The position numbers were made by a program, and so were the translations under genes. Under the pieces are notes generated by a model that saw only the letters and a list, made by a program, of their open reading frames with translations, did not search any database and had not been told where the DNA came from. Below, piece after piece: positions 50,040 through 61,452 of a stretch of 64,000 nucleotides of DNA (position 1 is its first letter; each line of letters begins with the position of its first letter). The DNA lies in the NCBI RefSeq assembly GCF_014267175.1, contig NZ_JACMTR010000002.1, positions 4,489,501 to 4,553,500 on the forward strand, in the 5' to 3' direction. This stretch comes from Pseudonocardia sp. C8. Its GTDB lineage: Bacteria > Actinomycetota > Actinomycetes > Mycobacteriales > Pseudonocardiaceae.

Positions 50040-51026
50040 TCAGGCCGAGCGCACCGTCCCGGTGTCGGATTCCTCGCGGAACACCCGGCTCGCGAGCAGG
50101 TCTTCCGCCTCGATCGTCATGAGCGCCTGCAGGTCGACCTGCGTGTCCTGCTCGACGAGCCTACGCGCCTGCCGCAGCCGGGCCCGCTCCATCGCGTTGC
50201 GGACGCTCCGCGCGTTGGCGAACCACGGTTGCCCGACCCGGCGCTCCAGGTACCGGCGCAGCACCTCACGTGCCTCGTCGGAGAACCGGTAGGACAGCTC
50301 GTCGGTCATGAGGACCGCGATCTCCTCCAGCTCGCTGACGGTGTAGTCCGGGAACGTGATGTGGTGCGCGATCCGGCTCTGCATCCCCGGGTTCGCCGCG
50401 AAGAAGACGTCCATCTTGTCGGCGTAGCCGGCCAGGATGACGACCAGGTCGTCCCGGTTGCCCTCCATGACCTGCAGCAGGATCTCGATGGACTCCGAGC
50501 CGTAGTCCCGCTCGTTCTCCGCCTTGTACAGGTAGTACGCCTCGTCGATGAACAGCACGCCGCCCATCGCCCGCTTGATGACCTCCTTCGTCTTGGGCGC
50601 GGTGTGCCCGACGTACTCCCCGACGAGGTCGTCGCGGGTGACGCTGACGAGGTGCCCCCGGCGCAGGTAGCCCAGCCGGTGCAGGAGATCGGCCATCCGC
50701 AGCGCGACCGTCGTCTTGCCGGTGCCGGGGTTCCCGGTGAAGCACATGTGCAGCGTCGGACGCTGCGCGGTGATCCCGAACCGCTCCCGCATCCGGTCGA
50801 CCAGCAGCAGGGAGGCGATCTCCTCGATGCGGGTCTTCACGGGCGTCAGCCCCACCAGCTCGCTGTCCAGGCTCTTCAGCACCTCGTCGATGCCGGCTTC
50901 CCGCCGCGCCACGCTCAGGTCGACCACGGCGCCGGGGGGAAGTGGCTCGGGCGCGGCGTCCTCCTCGGGGTCCGCGCCCTGGCGGAACCCGAAGGAGACG
51001 CGGCCCGTCTCGTCCTGTGCGGTCAC
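50040..51026 (-). CDS. cbbX: Red-type RuBisCO activase, AAA+ ATPase
   Basis: Remodels inhibited form IC/ID RuBisCO by pulling on the large-subunit C-terminus; activated by ribulose bisphosphate. 328 residues. Walker [16 protein letters not shown], pore-loop and Walker B regions [19 protein letters not shown] and [12 protein letters not shown], arginine finger region [15 protein letters not shown] chose the GTG at 51024-51026 (VTAQDE) since AGGGG lies eight bases upstream; a GTG at 51033-51035 overlapping the cbbS stop (GTGA) is the alternative. Presence of CbbX fits the red-type large subunit. Confidence 0.95.
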   Translation of the reverse strand: MTAQDETGRVSFGFRQGADPEEDAAPEPLPPGAVVDLSVARREAGIDEVLKSLDSELVGLTPVKTRIEEIASLLLVDRMRERFGITAQRPTLHMCFTGNPGTGKTTVALRMADLLHRLGYLRRGHLVSVTRDDLVGEYVGHTAPKTKEVIKRAMGGVLFIDEAYYLYKAENERDYGSESIEILLQVMEGNRDDLVVILAGYADKMDVFFAANPGMQSRIAHHITFPDYTVSELEEIAVLMTDELSYRFSDEAREVLRRYLERRVGQPWFANARSVRNAMERARLRQARRLVEQDTQVDLQALMTIEAEDLLASRVFREESDTGTVRSA

Positions 51027-51031
51027 GTCGA

Positions 51032-51457
51032 TCACCCCTGGGTGTAGCGTTCCCCGGCCGGACGATCGGTCGCGTAGGCGCGGGTGGTGTAGCGGATCTG
51101 TCGGTCGGCGACCTCCTGCCGCTCGATCTGGAAGCCGGGCTCCTCGGCGGGCCGCTGCACGATGAACGACAGCGCCACCGTCTGGCGGCCGAGCCGGGCG
51201 TCGTAGGCGTTGAGCCGGATGTAGTGGTTCGGCTTGGCCTTCCGGCAGGCGTTCACCTCGAGCAGGACGCCGGCCGGGTCCTTCAGGTCGAACATCGGCA
51301 GGCCCCACATCTCCCAGTACACGTTGCGGGGGTGCGGGTCGTCGGTGAACTCGACCGACAGCGGCCAGCCGTTGTCGAGGCAGTACTCGATCTGCTTGGA
51401 GATCTCCTCGTCGGTGAAGTCGGGGAGGTAGGAGAAGGTGCCCTGGGTCACGCGCAT
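51032..51457 (-). CDS. cbbS: RuBisCO small subunit, form IC
   Basis: 141 residues. [19 protein letters not shown] start and [40 protein letters not shown] core are typical of red-type small subunits, which also have the C-terminal hairpin extension lining the central solvent channel; here it is [21 protein letters not shown]. It starts 12 bases after the cbbL stop. Confidence 0.96.
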   Translation of the reverse strand: MRVTQGTFSYLPDFTDEEISKQIEYCLDNGWPLSVEFTDDPHPRNVYWEMWGLPMFDLKDPAGVLLEVNACRKAKPNHYIRLNAYDARLGRQTVALSFIVQRPAEEPGFQIERQEVADRQIRYTTRAYATDRPAGERYTQG

Positions 51458-51469
51458 GTCGACTCCTGA

Positions 51470-53011
<1,542 letters not shown>

Positions 53012-53073
53012 TCACGGCGGGGGCGCGGCACGTACGGTCGGCGACCACGTTCGCCACGGAAGGAGCTCACGAC

Positions 53074-54072
53074 ATGGACTCGTGCAGGGAGATCGCGGCG
53101 CAGATGGTCGCCCCCGGGAAGGGCGTCCTCGCCGCGGACGAGAGCATCGGCACGATGTCGAGCCGGCTCGAGAAGGCCGGGGTCGAGGCGACCCCGGAGA
53201 ACCGCCGCCGCTACCGCGAACTGCTGTCGACGGCGCCGGGGCTCGCCGACGGGGCGTCCGGGATCATCTTCTGCGACGAGACGCTGCGCCAGACCTTCAC
53301 CGACGGCAGGCCGTTCGCGGAGGCGGTGCACGCGCTCGGCATCCTGCCCGGCATCAAGGTCGACACGGGGGCGAAGCCCTGTCCGGGCCTGCCCGGCGAG
53401 ACGGTCACCGAGGGCCTCGACGGCCTGCCCGGCCGCCTCGAGGAGTACGCCGAGATCGGTGCCGCGTTCGCCAAGTGGCGCGCCGTCTACGTGATCGACG
53501 TCGAGCGGCCCAGCCCGGGTGCGATCCGCAGCAACGGCAACGCGCTCGCCCGGTACGCGGCGGCGTGCCAGGCCGCCGGGATCGTGCCGATCGTCGAGCC
53601 CGAGGTCCTGATGGACGGCGCGCACACGATCGAGCGCTGCGCCGAGGCCACCGCCGCGGTGCACGCCGATCTCCGCACCGAGCTGGAGCTGCTGCACGTC
53701 GACCTCGCGGGGATCGTGCTCAAGCCCAACATGGTGATCGAGGGCAAGGACGCCGCCGAGCAGTGCTCGCCCGAGCAGGTCGCCGACGCCACCGTGCAGG
53801 TGCTGCGGGCCTGGCCGGACGAGCTCGCCGGGGTGGCGTTCCTGTCCGGCGGGCAGTCGCCGGAACGCGCGACCGCGAACCTGGAGGCCATGCAGCGCCA
53901 TGACACGCCGTGGCCGCTGACGTTCTCCTTCGGCCGGGCACTGGTCGATCCGGCACTGGCGGCCTGGCACGGCGAGCCCGAGCTGGTCGAGGCCGGCCAG
54001 GCGGCCCTCGCCGAACGGGTTGCCGCGAACGCGACCGCGGTGCGCAGCCGTGACCCGCTGCAGCCGGCCTGA
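53074..54072 (+). CDS. Fructose-bisphosphate aldolase class I
   Basis: Schiff-base aldolase, 332 residues, condensing triose phosphates in the Calvin cycle. The class I pattern is clear: GKGVLAADESIGTMSSRLEKAGVE, then K217 in GIVLKPNMVIEGKD as the imine Lys and GVAFLSGGQSPERATANLEAM near the end. Class I enzymes are less usual in actinobacterial Calvin clusters than metal-dependent class II. ATG at 53074 with GGAAGGAG upstream. Rightward, divergent from cbbL; convergent with the second response regulator. Confidence 0.95.
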   Translation: MDSCREIAAQMVAPGKGVLAADESIGTMSSRLEKAGVEATPENRRRYRELLSTAPGLADGASGIIFCDETLRQTFTDGRPFAEAVHALGILPGIKVDTGAKPCPGLPGETVTEGLDGLPGRLEEYAEIGAAFAKWRAVYVIDVERPSPGAIRSNGNALARYAAACQAAGIVPIVEPEVLMDGAHTIERCAEATAAVHADLRTELELLHVDLAGIVLKPNMVIEGKDAAEQCSPEQVADATVQVLRAWPDELAGVAFLSGGQSPERATANLEAMQRHDTPWPLTFSFGRALVDPALAAWHGEPELVEAGQAALAERVAANATAVRSRDPLQPA

Positions 54073-54080
54073 TCCGGGCC

Positions 54081-54120
54081 ACCCGGCCGGCCGGCCGCCG
54101 GGGCGCGGCGCCGGCCGGGT
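54081..54120. terminator. Terminator between fba and the second regulator
   Basis: ACCCGGCCGGC (54081-54091) and its complement (54110-54120), 8 bases past the fba stop and touching the convergent regulator's stop. Serves both directions. Confidence 0.65.
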
Positions 54121-54789
54121 TCAGCGGAAGATCCCCTCGCGCAGGGCCGTGGCCACCGCACCGGTCCGGTCCCGGACGTCGAGCTTGCGGTAGATGGCCC
54201 GCAGGTGGCTCTTCACCGTCTCGTCGCCGATCAGCAGGCGCGACGCGATCGCCCGGTTCGACAGCCCGGAGACCACGAACGAGAGGATCTCGCTCTCCCG
54301 CTGGGTCAGCCCGTGCCGCGCACCGGGCCAGTACTCGTCGCGCTGCAGGCGGGCCGCGGTGTCCACGGCCCGGGCGGCCAGCCCGGAGTCGATCACGACC
54401 TCACCGGCGCCCGCCCGCTCGATCTGGGACACCAGCTCCTCGCCGGTGATCCGCTTCAGCAGGTAGCCGGACGCCCCGGCGCGCAGCGCCTGGAACAGGT
54501 ACTGCTCGTCGTCGTAGACGCTCAGCAGCACGACCTTGCGCTCCGGGTCCCGTTCGTGGAGCGCGCGGCACAGGTCGAGCCCGCTGGACCCCTGCATCTG
54601 GACGTCGCACAGCACGACGTCGGGCTCCAGCCCGGCGACCACCGACAGCGCGCTCTCGACGCCGACCGCCACGCCGACCACGCGTACCCGGCTGCGGTAG
54701 GCGCCGAGCATCGCCTTGAGTCCCGCGATCACCATCTCGTGATCGTCGACGAGCACCACGCGGACCGGGCCGTGTTCCGGCGTTCCCAT
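54121..54789 (-). CDS. NarL/LuxR-type response regulator, paralogue 2
   Basis: 222 residues from the ATG at 54787-54789. Receiver: D15-D16 in VLVDDHEMVIAG, phospho-acceptor D62 in VVLCDVQMQG, Lys in GYLLKRITG. HTH: LTQRESEILSFVVSGLSNRAIASRL, then HLRAIYRKLDVRDRTGAV. Closely related to the product of 44342-45061 but without its Pro/Ala lead, and closer to the family consensus after the phospho-Asp. No kinase gene is adjacent. It sits between fba and rpe, divergent from rpe. Confidence 0.93.
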   Translation of the reverse strand: MGTPEHGPVRVVLVDDHEMVIAGLKAMLGAYRSRVRVVGVAVGVESALSVVAGLEPDVVLCDVQMQGSSGLDLCRALHERDPERKVVLLSVYDDEQYLFQALRAGASGYLLKRITGEELVSQIERAGAGEVVIDSGLAARAVDTAARLQRDEYWPGARHGLTQRESEILSFVVSGLSNRAIASRLLIGDETVKSHLRAIYRKLDVRDRTGAVATALREGIFR

Positions 54790-54850
54790 GCCGCGAAGCG
54801 TAGGCCGCACGCGGGTCGGGGCGAACGGGCCTGCCGGTCCGCGACCTTCC

Positions 54851-54875
54851 CCCCACCGGATCCCCGGTGAGGGGG
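54851..54875. promoter_or_regulatory. GC-rich dyad upstream of rpe
   Basis: CCCCACCGG, ATC, CCCGGTGAGGGG: an inverted repeat with the GGTGAGG core also in motif B. TAGCGT at 54899-54904 is a likely -10 box of the rpe-tkt-cbbY unit, 24 bases further on. Confidence 0.4.
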
Positions 54876-54935
54876 ACGAGAAACCACCCCGGTGTGCCTA
54901 GCGTCGGCGCTCCGGGATCGACAGGAGGTGGCGCG

Positions 54936-55619
54936 ATGGCGCCGGGAGACACGACGATGCTGGTCGCATCGGTTCTGCCCGCGGACTTCGCCGAGCTGGG
55001 CCGGCAGGTGCAGGAAATCGAGAAGGCCGGGATCGAGCGCATCCAGTGGGATGTCATGGACGGCGTGTTCGTGCCCAACCTGACCTTCGGGCCGGACGTC
55101 ATCCGGTCCTGCCGGGACCGCGCCGGCATCGGGTTCGAGGCACACCTGATGGTCGCCGACCCCGACCCGCTGCTGCCCCTCTGGATCGACGCCGGCTGCG
55201 AGATCGTCATCGTGCACGCGGAGACGTGCCGGCACCTGCACCGCACCCTCGGCCGGATCCGTGAGCTGGGCGCCCGGTCCGGGGTCGCGCTCAACCCGGC
55301 GACGCCACTGCAGGCCGTCGAGCACGTCCTCGACCTCACCGACCTGCTGCTGGTGATGACGGTGAACCCGGGCTTCGGCGGCCAGGCCTACCTGTCCGGG
55401 ATGGAGCCGAAGATCGCCGCGGCCCGCGCCGAGATCGACCGCCGCGGGCTGGACGTCGAGCTGGAGGTCGACGGCGGCATCGGCCCGGACACCATCGGCG
55501 CCGCCGCCCGGGCCGGCGCCCGGGTCTTCTGCACCGGATCCGCCCTCTTCCGCGGCCCGGGAACCATGGCCGATCGCGCGGCCGCGATGCGCGCCGCGGC
55601 CCGAGGAGGAATCGCATGA
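54936..55619 (+). CDS. rpe: Ribulose-phosphate 3-epimerase
   Basis: Interconverts xylulose 5-phosphate and ribulose 5-phosphate, returning pentoses to phosphoribulokinase. 227 residues. Barrel and catalytic motifs: [45 protein letters not shown] and [15 protein letters not shown] at 54936 with AGGAGG seven bases upstream. The stop overlaps the tkt start by four bases (ATGA). Confidence 0.96.
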   Translation: MAPGDTTMLVASVLPADFAELGRQVQEIEKAGIERIQWDVMDGVFVPNLTFGPDVIRSCRDRAGIGFEAHLMVADPDPLLPLWIDAGCEIVIVHAETCRHLHRTLGRIRELGARSGVALNPATPLQAVEHVLDLTDLLLVMTVNPGFGGQAYLSGMEPKIAAARAEIDRRGLDVELEVDGGIGPDTIGAAARAGARVFCTGSALFRGPGTMADRAAAMRAAARGGIA

Positions 55620-57676
55620 CGAGCCGCATCGAGACCACCGCGCCGTCGCCGGAGCTGGACGGCGGCCCGCCGCAGCCGTCCGGTGTCGACGACCTCGTGG
55701 TGGAGACCATCCGTTTCCTGTCCGCCGACGCCGTCCAGGCGGCGAACAGCGGGCACCCCGGCCTGCCGCTGGGTGCCGCCCCCACCGCGTGGACACTGTG
55801 GTCGCGTCACCTGCGGCACGACCCGACGTGGTCGGAGTGGCCCGACCGCGACCGGTTCGTCCTCTCCGCGGGGCACGGGTCGGCGCTGCTGTACTCGCTG
55901 CTGCACCTCACCGGGTACGACCTCCCGCTCGACGAGCTCCGGAACTTCCGCCGTCTCGGCTCGCGGACCCCCGGGCACCCCGAGTACGGCCTGACCACCG
56001 GGGTGGAGACGACCACCGGGCCGCTCGGCCAGGGACTCGCCAACGCCGTGGGCATGGCCCTGGCCGAACGGATGCTGGCCGCACGCTGCAACACCGACGG
56101 CCACCAGGTCGTCGGCCACCGGACGTGGGCCCTCGTCGGCGACGGCTGCCTGATGGAGGGCATCAGCCACGAGGCCGCCTCGCTGGCCGGCCGGCTCGGG
56201 CTCGGCAAGCTCACCGTGCTCTTCGACGACAACGACGTCACGATCGACGGCCCCGCCTCGGCCAGCTGCCACGACGACGCCGAGGCCCGGTTCCGGTCCT
56301 ACGGCTGGCACACCCTGCGGGTCGCCGACGGCACCGACCTCGAGGCGATCGACCAGGCCCTCACCGAGGCCACCCTCGAGGAGGGGCGCCCGACGTTCAT
56401 CGCGATCCGGACCACGATCGGGCACGGCGCCCCCGGGATCGAGGGGACCTCGAAGGCGCACGGCAGCCCGCTGGGCGAGGCCGCGCTCACCGAGATGCGC
56501 CACCGGGCCGGCTGGCCCGACACCGCGTTCCACATCCCCGACGCCGTCGGTGAGGAGACGGCCCGGCTCCGCGAGCGCTGGACCGCCGAGCGGGAGGAGT
56601 GGGAGCGCACCCACGCGGAGTGGCGGTCCGCCCACCCGGGGACGGCCGCGGACTTCCCGCTGGACCGGGTGCCCCCGCCCCCCGACCTGACGGTGCTCGC
56701 CGACCGTCCGGAGCAGGACGGGCCGGTCGCCACCCGGAAGGCGGGCGCGGCCGTGCTGCGTGCGCTCGCCGAGGTGTACCCGGCGCTGGTGGGCGGCTCC
56801 GCCGACCTGGCCTCGTCGACCGGCACCACGCTCCCGGGCGGGGAGGCCGTCCCGGGCCACTACGCAGGGCGGAACATCCCGTTCGGGGTCCGCGAGCACG
56901 CCATGGCAGCCGTGCTCAACGGCCTCGCCCTGCACGGCGGGCTGCGCCCGTTCGGCAGCACGTTCCTGGTGTTCTCCGACTACCTGCGCCCGGCGCTGCG
57001 GCTGTCCGCGCTGATGGGGCTGCCGGTGGTGCACGTGTTCACCCACGACTCCGTGCACGTCGGCGAGGACGGCCCCACCCACCAGCCCGTCGAGCACATC
57101 GAGTCGCTGCGGCTGATCCCCGGCCTGACCGTCCTGCGCCCGGCCGACGCCGCCGAGTCGGAGCTGGCCTGGGAGCTCGCCGCCGCCGACCTGAGCGGGC
57201 CCACCGCGCTCATCCTGAGCAGGCAGGACCTGCCCGGGCTCGGACGGGCCGGCCTCGAGGACGTCCGCGAGCGTGGTGCGCGGACCGTCGCCGACCCGCC
57301 CGGCGCGGTCGAGGTCGTCCTCGCGGCGAGCGGGTCCGAGGTGGCCACCGCGACCGCGGCCGCCGAGCTGCTCGCGGCCCGGGACGTCGGTGCCCGGGTG
57401 GTGTCGGTGCCCTGGCGGGAACGCTTCGCCGATGCGCTGCGCGCGGGGAACGCGGGGCTGCCGGACGTCCCGGTGGTCTGGGTGGAGGCCGGAGTGCCGA
57501 CCGGCTGGCGGGCCGTCGCCGCCCCCCGCGACGTCGTCGTCGGGCTGGAGCGGTTCGGCGAGAGCGGGAAGGGCGCCGCCGTCGCCGAGCACGTCGGGAT
57601 GTCGGCCACCGCCGTCGCCCGCGCGGCCTGGCAGGCGCTCGACCGCGAGCCGGCCGCGTTCGACGAGGTCGGCTAG
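55616..57676 (+). CDS. tkt: Transketolase
   Basis: TPP enzyme moving two-carbon units between sugar phosphates in the Calvin and pentose-phosphate cycles. 686 residues. Early motif [20 protein letters not shown] fold [26 protein letters not shown], pyrimidine domain Glu in [18 protein letters not shown] and [17 protein letters not shown]. All catalytic regions intact. Middle gene of rpe-tkt-cbbY. Confidence 0.97.
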   Translation: MTSRIETTAPSPELDGGPPQPSGVDDLVVETIRFLSADAVQAANSGHPGLPLGAAPTAWTLWSRHLRHDPTWSEWPDRDRFVLSAGHGSALLYSLLHLTGYDLPLDELRNFRRLGSRTPGHPEYGLTTGVETTTGPLGQGLANAVGMALAERMLAARCNTDGHQVVGHRTWALVGDGCLMEGISHEAASLAGRLGLGKLTVLFDDNDVTIDGPASASCHDDAEARFRSYGWHTLRVADGTDLEAIDQALTEATLEEGRPTFIAIRTTIGHGAPGIEGTSKAHGSPLGEAALTEMRHRAGWPDTAFHIPDAVGEETARLRERWTAEREEWERTHAEWRSAHPGTAADFPLDRVPPPPDLTVLADRPEQDGPVATRKAGAAVLRALAEVYPALVGGSADLASSTGTTLPGGEAVPGHYAGRNIPFGVREHAMAAVLNGLALHGGLRPFGSTFLVFSDYLRPALRLSALMGLPVVHVFTHDSVHVGEDGPTHQPVEHIESLRLIPGLTVLRPADAAESELAWELAAADLSGPTALILSRQDLPGLGRAGLEDVRERGARTVADPPGAVEVVLAASGSEVATATAAAELLAARDVGARVVSVPWRERFADALRAGNAGLPDVPVVWVEAGVPTGWRAVAAPRDVVVGLERFGESGKGAAVAEHVGMSATAVARAAWQALDREPAAFDEVG

Positions 57677-57678
57677 CG

Positions 57679-58422
57679 GTGGCCCCCGCGCTCCGCGCCG
57701 TCGTGTTCGACGTCGACGGCACGCTCGCCGACACCGAGCGGGACGGCCACCGGCCGGCGTTCAACGAGGCGTTCGCCCGGCACGGGCTGGACGTCGAGTG
57801 GGACGCCGCCACCTACGGCCGCCTCCTCGAGATCACCGGGGGACGCCGGCGGATCGCCGCGGACCTGCGCGCCCGCGGCACCGACGAGGCCGAGGCCGAC
57901 CGGCTGGCCGCCGAGGTGCACCGCACCAAGACCGACCTCTTCCGGGAGCGCATCACCCGGGGCGGGATCGCCCCGCGCCCCGGGCTGCGGGAGCTGGTCG
58001 GCGGTCTCGCGGTCGACGGCGTCCGGCTCGCGGTGGCGACCACCGGCCGCCGGTCGTGGGTCGAGCCGCTGGTCGAGCAGGTGCTCGCCGGTGTCCCGGT
58101 GGAGGTGGTCGTCACCGGTGACGACGTCAGCGAGCTCAAGCCGGACCCGGAGGCGTACCTGCGCGCGCTGGAGCGGCTCGGGCTGCCCGCCGACGAGGTG
58201 ATGGCCGTCGAGGACTCGGCGGTCGGGCTGCAGGCCGCGACCGCCGCAGGGCTGGCGACCGTGGTGGTGACCAACGGCTACACCCGGGAGCAGCGGTTCG
58301 ACGGCGCGGTCGCCGTCCTGCCCGGGTTCACCGGCCCGCCCCCGCTCGACGCCGACCGGATGCGGGCGCTGCACCGGGCCGGTCTCGATCACCGGTCCGC
58401 GAGCCCCACGAACGGACGGTGA
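57679..58422 (+). CDS. cbbY: HAD phosphatase, CbbY type
   Basis: 247 residues. HAD motifs: FDVDGTLADTERDGHRPAFN (nucleophile Asp and Mg Asp), ATTGRRSW, and KPDPEAYL with VEDSAVGL. CbbY enzymes remove xylulose 1,5-bisphosphate, an inhibitory RuBisCO side product, which suits its location; phosphoglycolate phosphatase is the main alternative. GTG start at 57679-57681, two bases after the tkt stop. Confidence 0.9.
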   Translation: MAPALRAVVFDVDGTLADTERDGHRPAFNEAFARHGLDVEWDAATYGRLLEITGGRRRIAADLRARGTDEAEADRLAAEVHRTKTDLFRERITRGGIAPRPGLRELVGGLAVDGVRLAVATTGRRSWVEPLVEQVLAGVPVEVVVTGDDVSELKPDPEAYLRALERLGLPADEVMAVEDSAVGLQAATAAGLATVVVTNGYTREQRFDGAVAVLPGFTGPPPLDADRMRALHRAGLDHRSASPTNGR

Positions 58423-58495
58423 TCGGGGCCGGCCCCGGCTTCGTCCCGCCGGCCGCCACGGCCGGTCCGCGGGTGTGACGGTCAGGTAGTGGTTC

Positions 58496-58588
58496 GACGG
58501 CCGGCCGCGCGTCTGACGGCCGGCCGCGCGTCTGACGGCCCGGTCGCGCGTCTGACGGCCCGGTCGCGCGTCGGACGGCCCGGTCGTC
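58496..58588. repeat. Short tandem repeat, 19-20 bp unit, four copies and a part
   Basis: Units of the form GACGGCCSGGYCGCGCGTCT at 58496, 58515, 58534 and 58554 and a partial one at 58574. It lies between the convergent cbbY and LysR genes. No coding role. Confidence 0.8.
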
Positions 58589-58619
58589 GGCGCGGCCCGG
58601 GCTTCGGCGAGACCCGGCG

Positions 58620-59570
58620 TCAGCGCGGCCCGGACACCGGCACCGACCCGGCGTCGGTGTCCCGCTCCAGCTCGGCACCGACACCGGCCGTCTCCACGGC
58701 GTCGAGGAACGCCCGGGCGACGTGCGAGGCCGGGCCCCTGTCTCCCAGCACGAGCCCGACGACCGGGCGGGACCCGGGATCGTCGAGCGGCAGGGCCCGC
58801 ATCCCGGCGGGCACCCCGAACGCGCGCAACCAGGTGTGCGCGATGACGGCCGACCACTGCCCGGTGGCCAGGTGGGCGTAGAGGGCGGCGACGGTGTCCG
58901 CCTCGACGTCGACCTGCGGAGTCACGCCCGCGGCGACGAGCGCCCCGTCGACGATCTCGCGGTTCCGCATCCCGCGGCTCAGCGCGCACAGCCGCAGCCC
59001 CGCCGCCTCCCGCCACGCCAGCGTGTCCCGGCCGTCGAGCGCGGGCCGGTCGGGGGTGAGGAGCAGGTAGCGCTCCCGGTACAGCGGCAGGACGTGGCTG
59101 CCGGTCGCCCCGGGGTCCACGTAGGTCAGGCCGACGTCCAGTTCGAACTCCGTGAGCAGCCGGTGGATCTCCCGGGCCGAGAACACGTCGATCCGGGTGC
59201 GCGCCTGCGGGTACGCGCCCACCCAGGCCAGCGTGAGCACCGACGTGGCGGGGACCGCGGTGGGGATCGCGCCGATCCGGACGGTCGCGGTCAGCCCGTG
59301 CCGCAACCGGTCCAGGTCGGTCCGCAGCGCGTCGCGCTCGGCCAGGATGCGGTGCGCCCAGCCGACGACCCGCTCCCCCTCACCGGTGAACCCCTGGAAC
59401 CGCCGGTCGCGCTGGACGATCGTGACCCCCAGCTGCCGTTCCAGCGCCCGCAGCGCCGAGGAGAGCGTCGACTGGCTGGCGTGACACGCCGCGGCGGCCC
59501 GGCCGAAGTGGCGTTCCCGGGCCAGGGCCACCAGGTACTCGAGCTGCCGCAGCTGGACGTCACCGGCCAT
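58620..59570 (-). CDS. LysR-family transcriptional regulator
   Basis: 316 residues. N-terminal HTH: VQLRQLEYLVALARERHFGRAAAACHASQSTLSSALRALE. Effector domain from TVRIGAIPTAVPATSVLTL. Its N-terminus is more consensus-like than that of cbbR, with which it shares little. It sits at the right end of the Calvin region, convergent with cbbY. It could control Calvin or one-carbon genes or something outside the window; nothing in the sequence settles this. About 35 extra acidic residues close the protein. Confidence 0.88.
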   Translation of the reverse strand: MAGDVQLRQLEYLVALARERHFGRAAAACHASQSTLSSALRALERQLGVTIVQRDRRFQGFTGEGERVVGWAHRILAERDALRTDLDRLRHGLTATVRIGAIPTAVPATSVLTLAWVGAYPQARTRIDVFSAREIHRLLTEFELDVGLTYVDPGATGSHVLPLYRERYLLLTPDRPALDGRDTLAWREAAGLRLCALSRGMRNREIVDGALVAAGVTPQVDVEADTVAALYAHLATGQWSAVIAHTWLRAFGVPAGMRALPLDDPGSRPVVGLVLGDRGPASHVARAFLDAVETAGVGAELERDTDAGSVPVSGPR

Positions 59571-59625
59571 TCCGGGAGCCTATCGGCCGAGGAACGGGAC
59601 CGGTGGCGTCCGAGCCGGAGATGCA

Positions 59626-59657
59626 CAGGGGCCCGGCTCCGCGGAGCCGGGCCCCTG
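59626..59657 (-). terminator. Perfect 32-base palindromic terminator
   Basis: CAGGGGCCCGGCTCCG and its exact complement back to back, 16 bases past the stop of the secreted protein gene. Very stable stem with almost no loop. Confidence 0.75.
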
Positions 59658-59672
59658 CGACGTCGTGCCTGG

Positions 59673-60191
59673 TCAGGGACGGAACCAGCCCAGCGGCCCG
59701 TCGACCTCGTAGCCAGCGTTCTTCATGTTCTCGACGTTGGCCGGCGTGTCGGTCAGCACCCGCCACTTGCCGTCCTTGCTGAACCGCACGAGGCCGACGT
59801 CGCCGGAGTCCTCGTGCCCGTCCAGGTAGCCCGCGACTCCCTCGTCGACGAACTTCGGGCTCTTCCACTCCTCCGGCGAGATGGACAGCATGTAGCTCGG
59901 GCCGCCCTCCTTGAGCCGGAGGCGGTGCACCGGGTTGCTGCCCTCGGTCGGTGCCAGGTCGATCCGGCCGACCTGCGTGGCGTCGGTGAACCCGTGGGCC
60001 TTCTCCGCGGTCACGGCCTCGTCCGCGCGCGCCGTGTAGAACCAGCCCTTGTCACCCGCGGTCCGCATCTCGGTCAGCGGCGCCGAGGTGGTCCCCCGCT
60101 CGGACGGGTCCGCCTGCGCGATGCCGGAGAGTGCGGTGGCCAGGACGGCGCCGATCACCGCGATCCCCCCGGCGAGTGCTCGAAACCTCAT
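59673..60191 (-). CDS. Secreted protein, possibly DUF5648-like
   Basis: 172 residues. Signal peptide MRFRALAGGIAVIGAVLATALSG with a cleavage site after AQA. The mature chain has repeating aromatic elements: KGWFYTARADEAVTAEKAHGF, NPVHRLRLKEGGPSYMLSI, GLVRFSKDGKWRVLTDTP and ENMKNAGYEVDGPLGWF. The VHRL and GWF/YT pattern recalls DUF5648 repeats of secreted proteins that bind or modify sugars or peptides; this is a resemblance only. ATG at 60189-60191 with GGGGGG seven bases upstream. Divergent from the Gly-rich gene. Confidence 0.7.
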   Translation of the reverse strand: MRFRALAGGIAVIGAVLATALSGIAQADPSERGTTSAPLTEMRTAGDKGWFYTARADEAVTAEKAHGFTDATQVGRIDLAPTEGSNPVHRLRLKEGGPSYMLSISPEEWKSPKFVDEGVAGYLDGHEDSGDVGLVRFSKDGKWRVLTDTPANVENMKNAGYEVDGPLGWFRP

Positions 60192-60569
60192 GATCAATCC
60201 CCCCTGCTGACGTACGGTCACTCATCTCTCCGAACGAGTGGTCGCCGGGTGCGATACGGCACACCGCGTGAACAGGACCTGGCCACCCGGTGAACGGCAC
60301 GCCGCCGGCCCTCCCGGCCGAGCACCCAACGGACCCCGGTGTGACGCCCGTTACCACTTCCGTAACGGGCGGGACACCCGGGCCACGCACACCGCGGGTG
60401 CCGGCCGGGATGCCCCGCCGGTCGCGTCGCAGTAACCGTTGCCTGAATTCCTCACCTCATCGGTGGAACAGCCGGGCGCTCCGCGTTGCTCCGTCCGGAC
60501 GTGTGGGGGAAGCATCCGGCCCTGGCATCGCGAGATCGCCACCGATCAGTCCACAGAGGGGATCAGCTC
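60192..60569. promoter_or_regulatory. Divergent intergenic region with a 9-bp dyad
   Basis: 378 bases between the divergent secreted and Gly-rich genes. GCCCGTTAC (60346-60354) and GTAACGGGC (60362-60370) form a perfect inverted repeat with a seven-base spacer, an operator-like structure. No promoter can be fixed by eye. Confidence 0.5.
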
Positions 60570-61364
60570 ATGGGTTACGAACGGGACGACAACGCCGGCG
60601 AGGCCGGCGGCTTCGACCGCGAGCAGGGCGGCTTCGGCGGGAACGAGCGCGAGTCCGGCGGCTTCGGCGGCGGCGACGACCGCGGCGGCGAGTCGAGCGG
60701 CTTCGGCGGGCAGCGCGAGTCCGGCGACAGCTTCGGCGGCAACGAGCGCGAGTCCGGCGGCGGCTTCGGTGGCAGCGAGCGGGAGTCCGGCGGCGGCTAC
60801 GGCGGTGGCGAGCGCCAGTCCGGCAGCTTCGGCGGCAGCGACGACCGCGACCGCGGCGGCGACTCGGGCGGCTACGGCGGCAACGAGCGCGAGTCCGGCG
60901 GCGGCTACGGCGGCAGCGAGCGCGAGTCCGGCGGCGGCTACGGCGGTGGCGAGCGCCAGTCCGGCGGCTACGGCGGCAGCGACTACCGCGACCGCGGCGA
61001 CTCGGGCGGCTACGGCGGCAACGAGCGCGAGTCCGGCGGCAGCTTCGGCGGTGGCGACCGCGACCGCGGCGGCGACTCCGGTGGCTTCGGCGGCCAGCAG
61101 GAGTCCGGCGGCGGCTTCGGCGGTAACCAGCGCGAGTCGGGCGGATTCGGCGGCGACGACCGCGGCGGCGACTCCGGCTTCGGCGGCAGCCGGCGCGAGT
61201 CCGGCGGCTACGGCGACGACCGCGAGTCCGGCGGCAGCGGGCGCGAGTCCGGCGGGTTCGGCGGCGAGTCCGGCGGCGGCTACGGCGGCGACGACCGCGA
61301 CCGCGGCGGGGACTCCGGCAGCTACGGCGGCCAGCGGGAGCAGGGCGGCTTCGGAGAGCGCTGA
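60570..61364 (+). CDS. Gly-rich, Arg/Glu/Tyr-containing low-complexity protein
   Basis: 264 residues, almost wholly made of imperfect units of 10-13 residues such as [24 protein letters not shown] and [12 protein letters not shown], with [11 protein letters not shown] spacers. Gly, Ser, Glu, Arg, Asp, Phe and Tyr dominate; there is no signal peptide, membrane span or Cys. It is predicted to be disordered and resembles RGG/GY-type condensate-forming proteins of eukaryotes, by composition only. ATG at 60570 with GAGGGG upstream. The other frames are also open because of the DNA repetition (some 1,100 codons in one); this frame has the ribosome site, a natural end and codon thirds rich in G and C. 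Confidence 0.75.
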   Translation: MGYERDDNAGEAGGFDREQGGFGGNERESGGFGGGDDRGGESSGFGGQRESGDSFGGNERESGGGFGGSERESGGGYGGGERQSGSFGGSDDRDRGGDSGGYGGNERESGGGYGGSERESGGGYGGGERQSGGYGGSDYRDRGDSGGYGGNERESGGSFGGGDRDRGGDSGGFGGQQESGGGFGGNQRESGGFGGDDRGGDSGFGGSRRESGGYGDDRESGGSGRESGGFGGESGGGYGGDDRDRGGDSGSYGGQREQGGFGER

Positions 61365-61452
61365 CCCACGGAACGCCCCGGCCGGGCCGCGCGAGGCCCG
61401 GCCCGGCCGGGGTGCCCCGCCGTCCACGGTGGGCCCCGCCGCTCGGGCCCCG

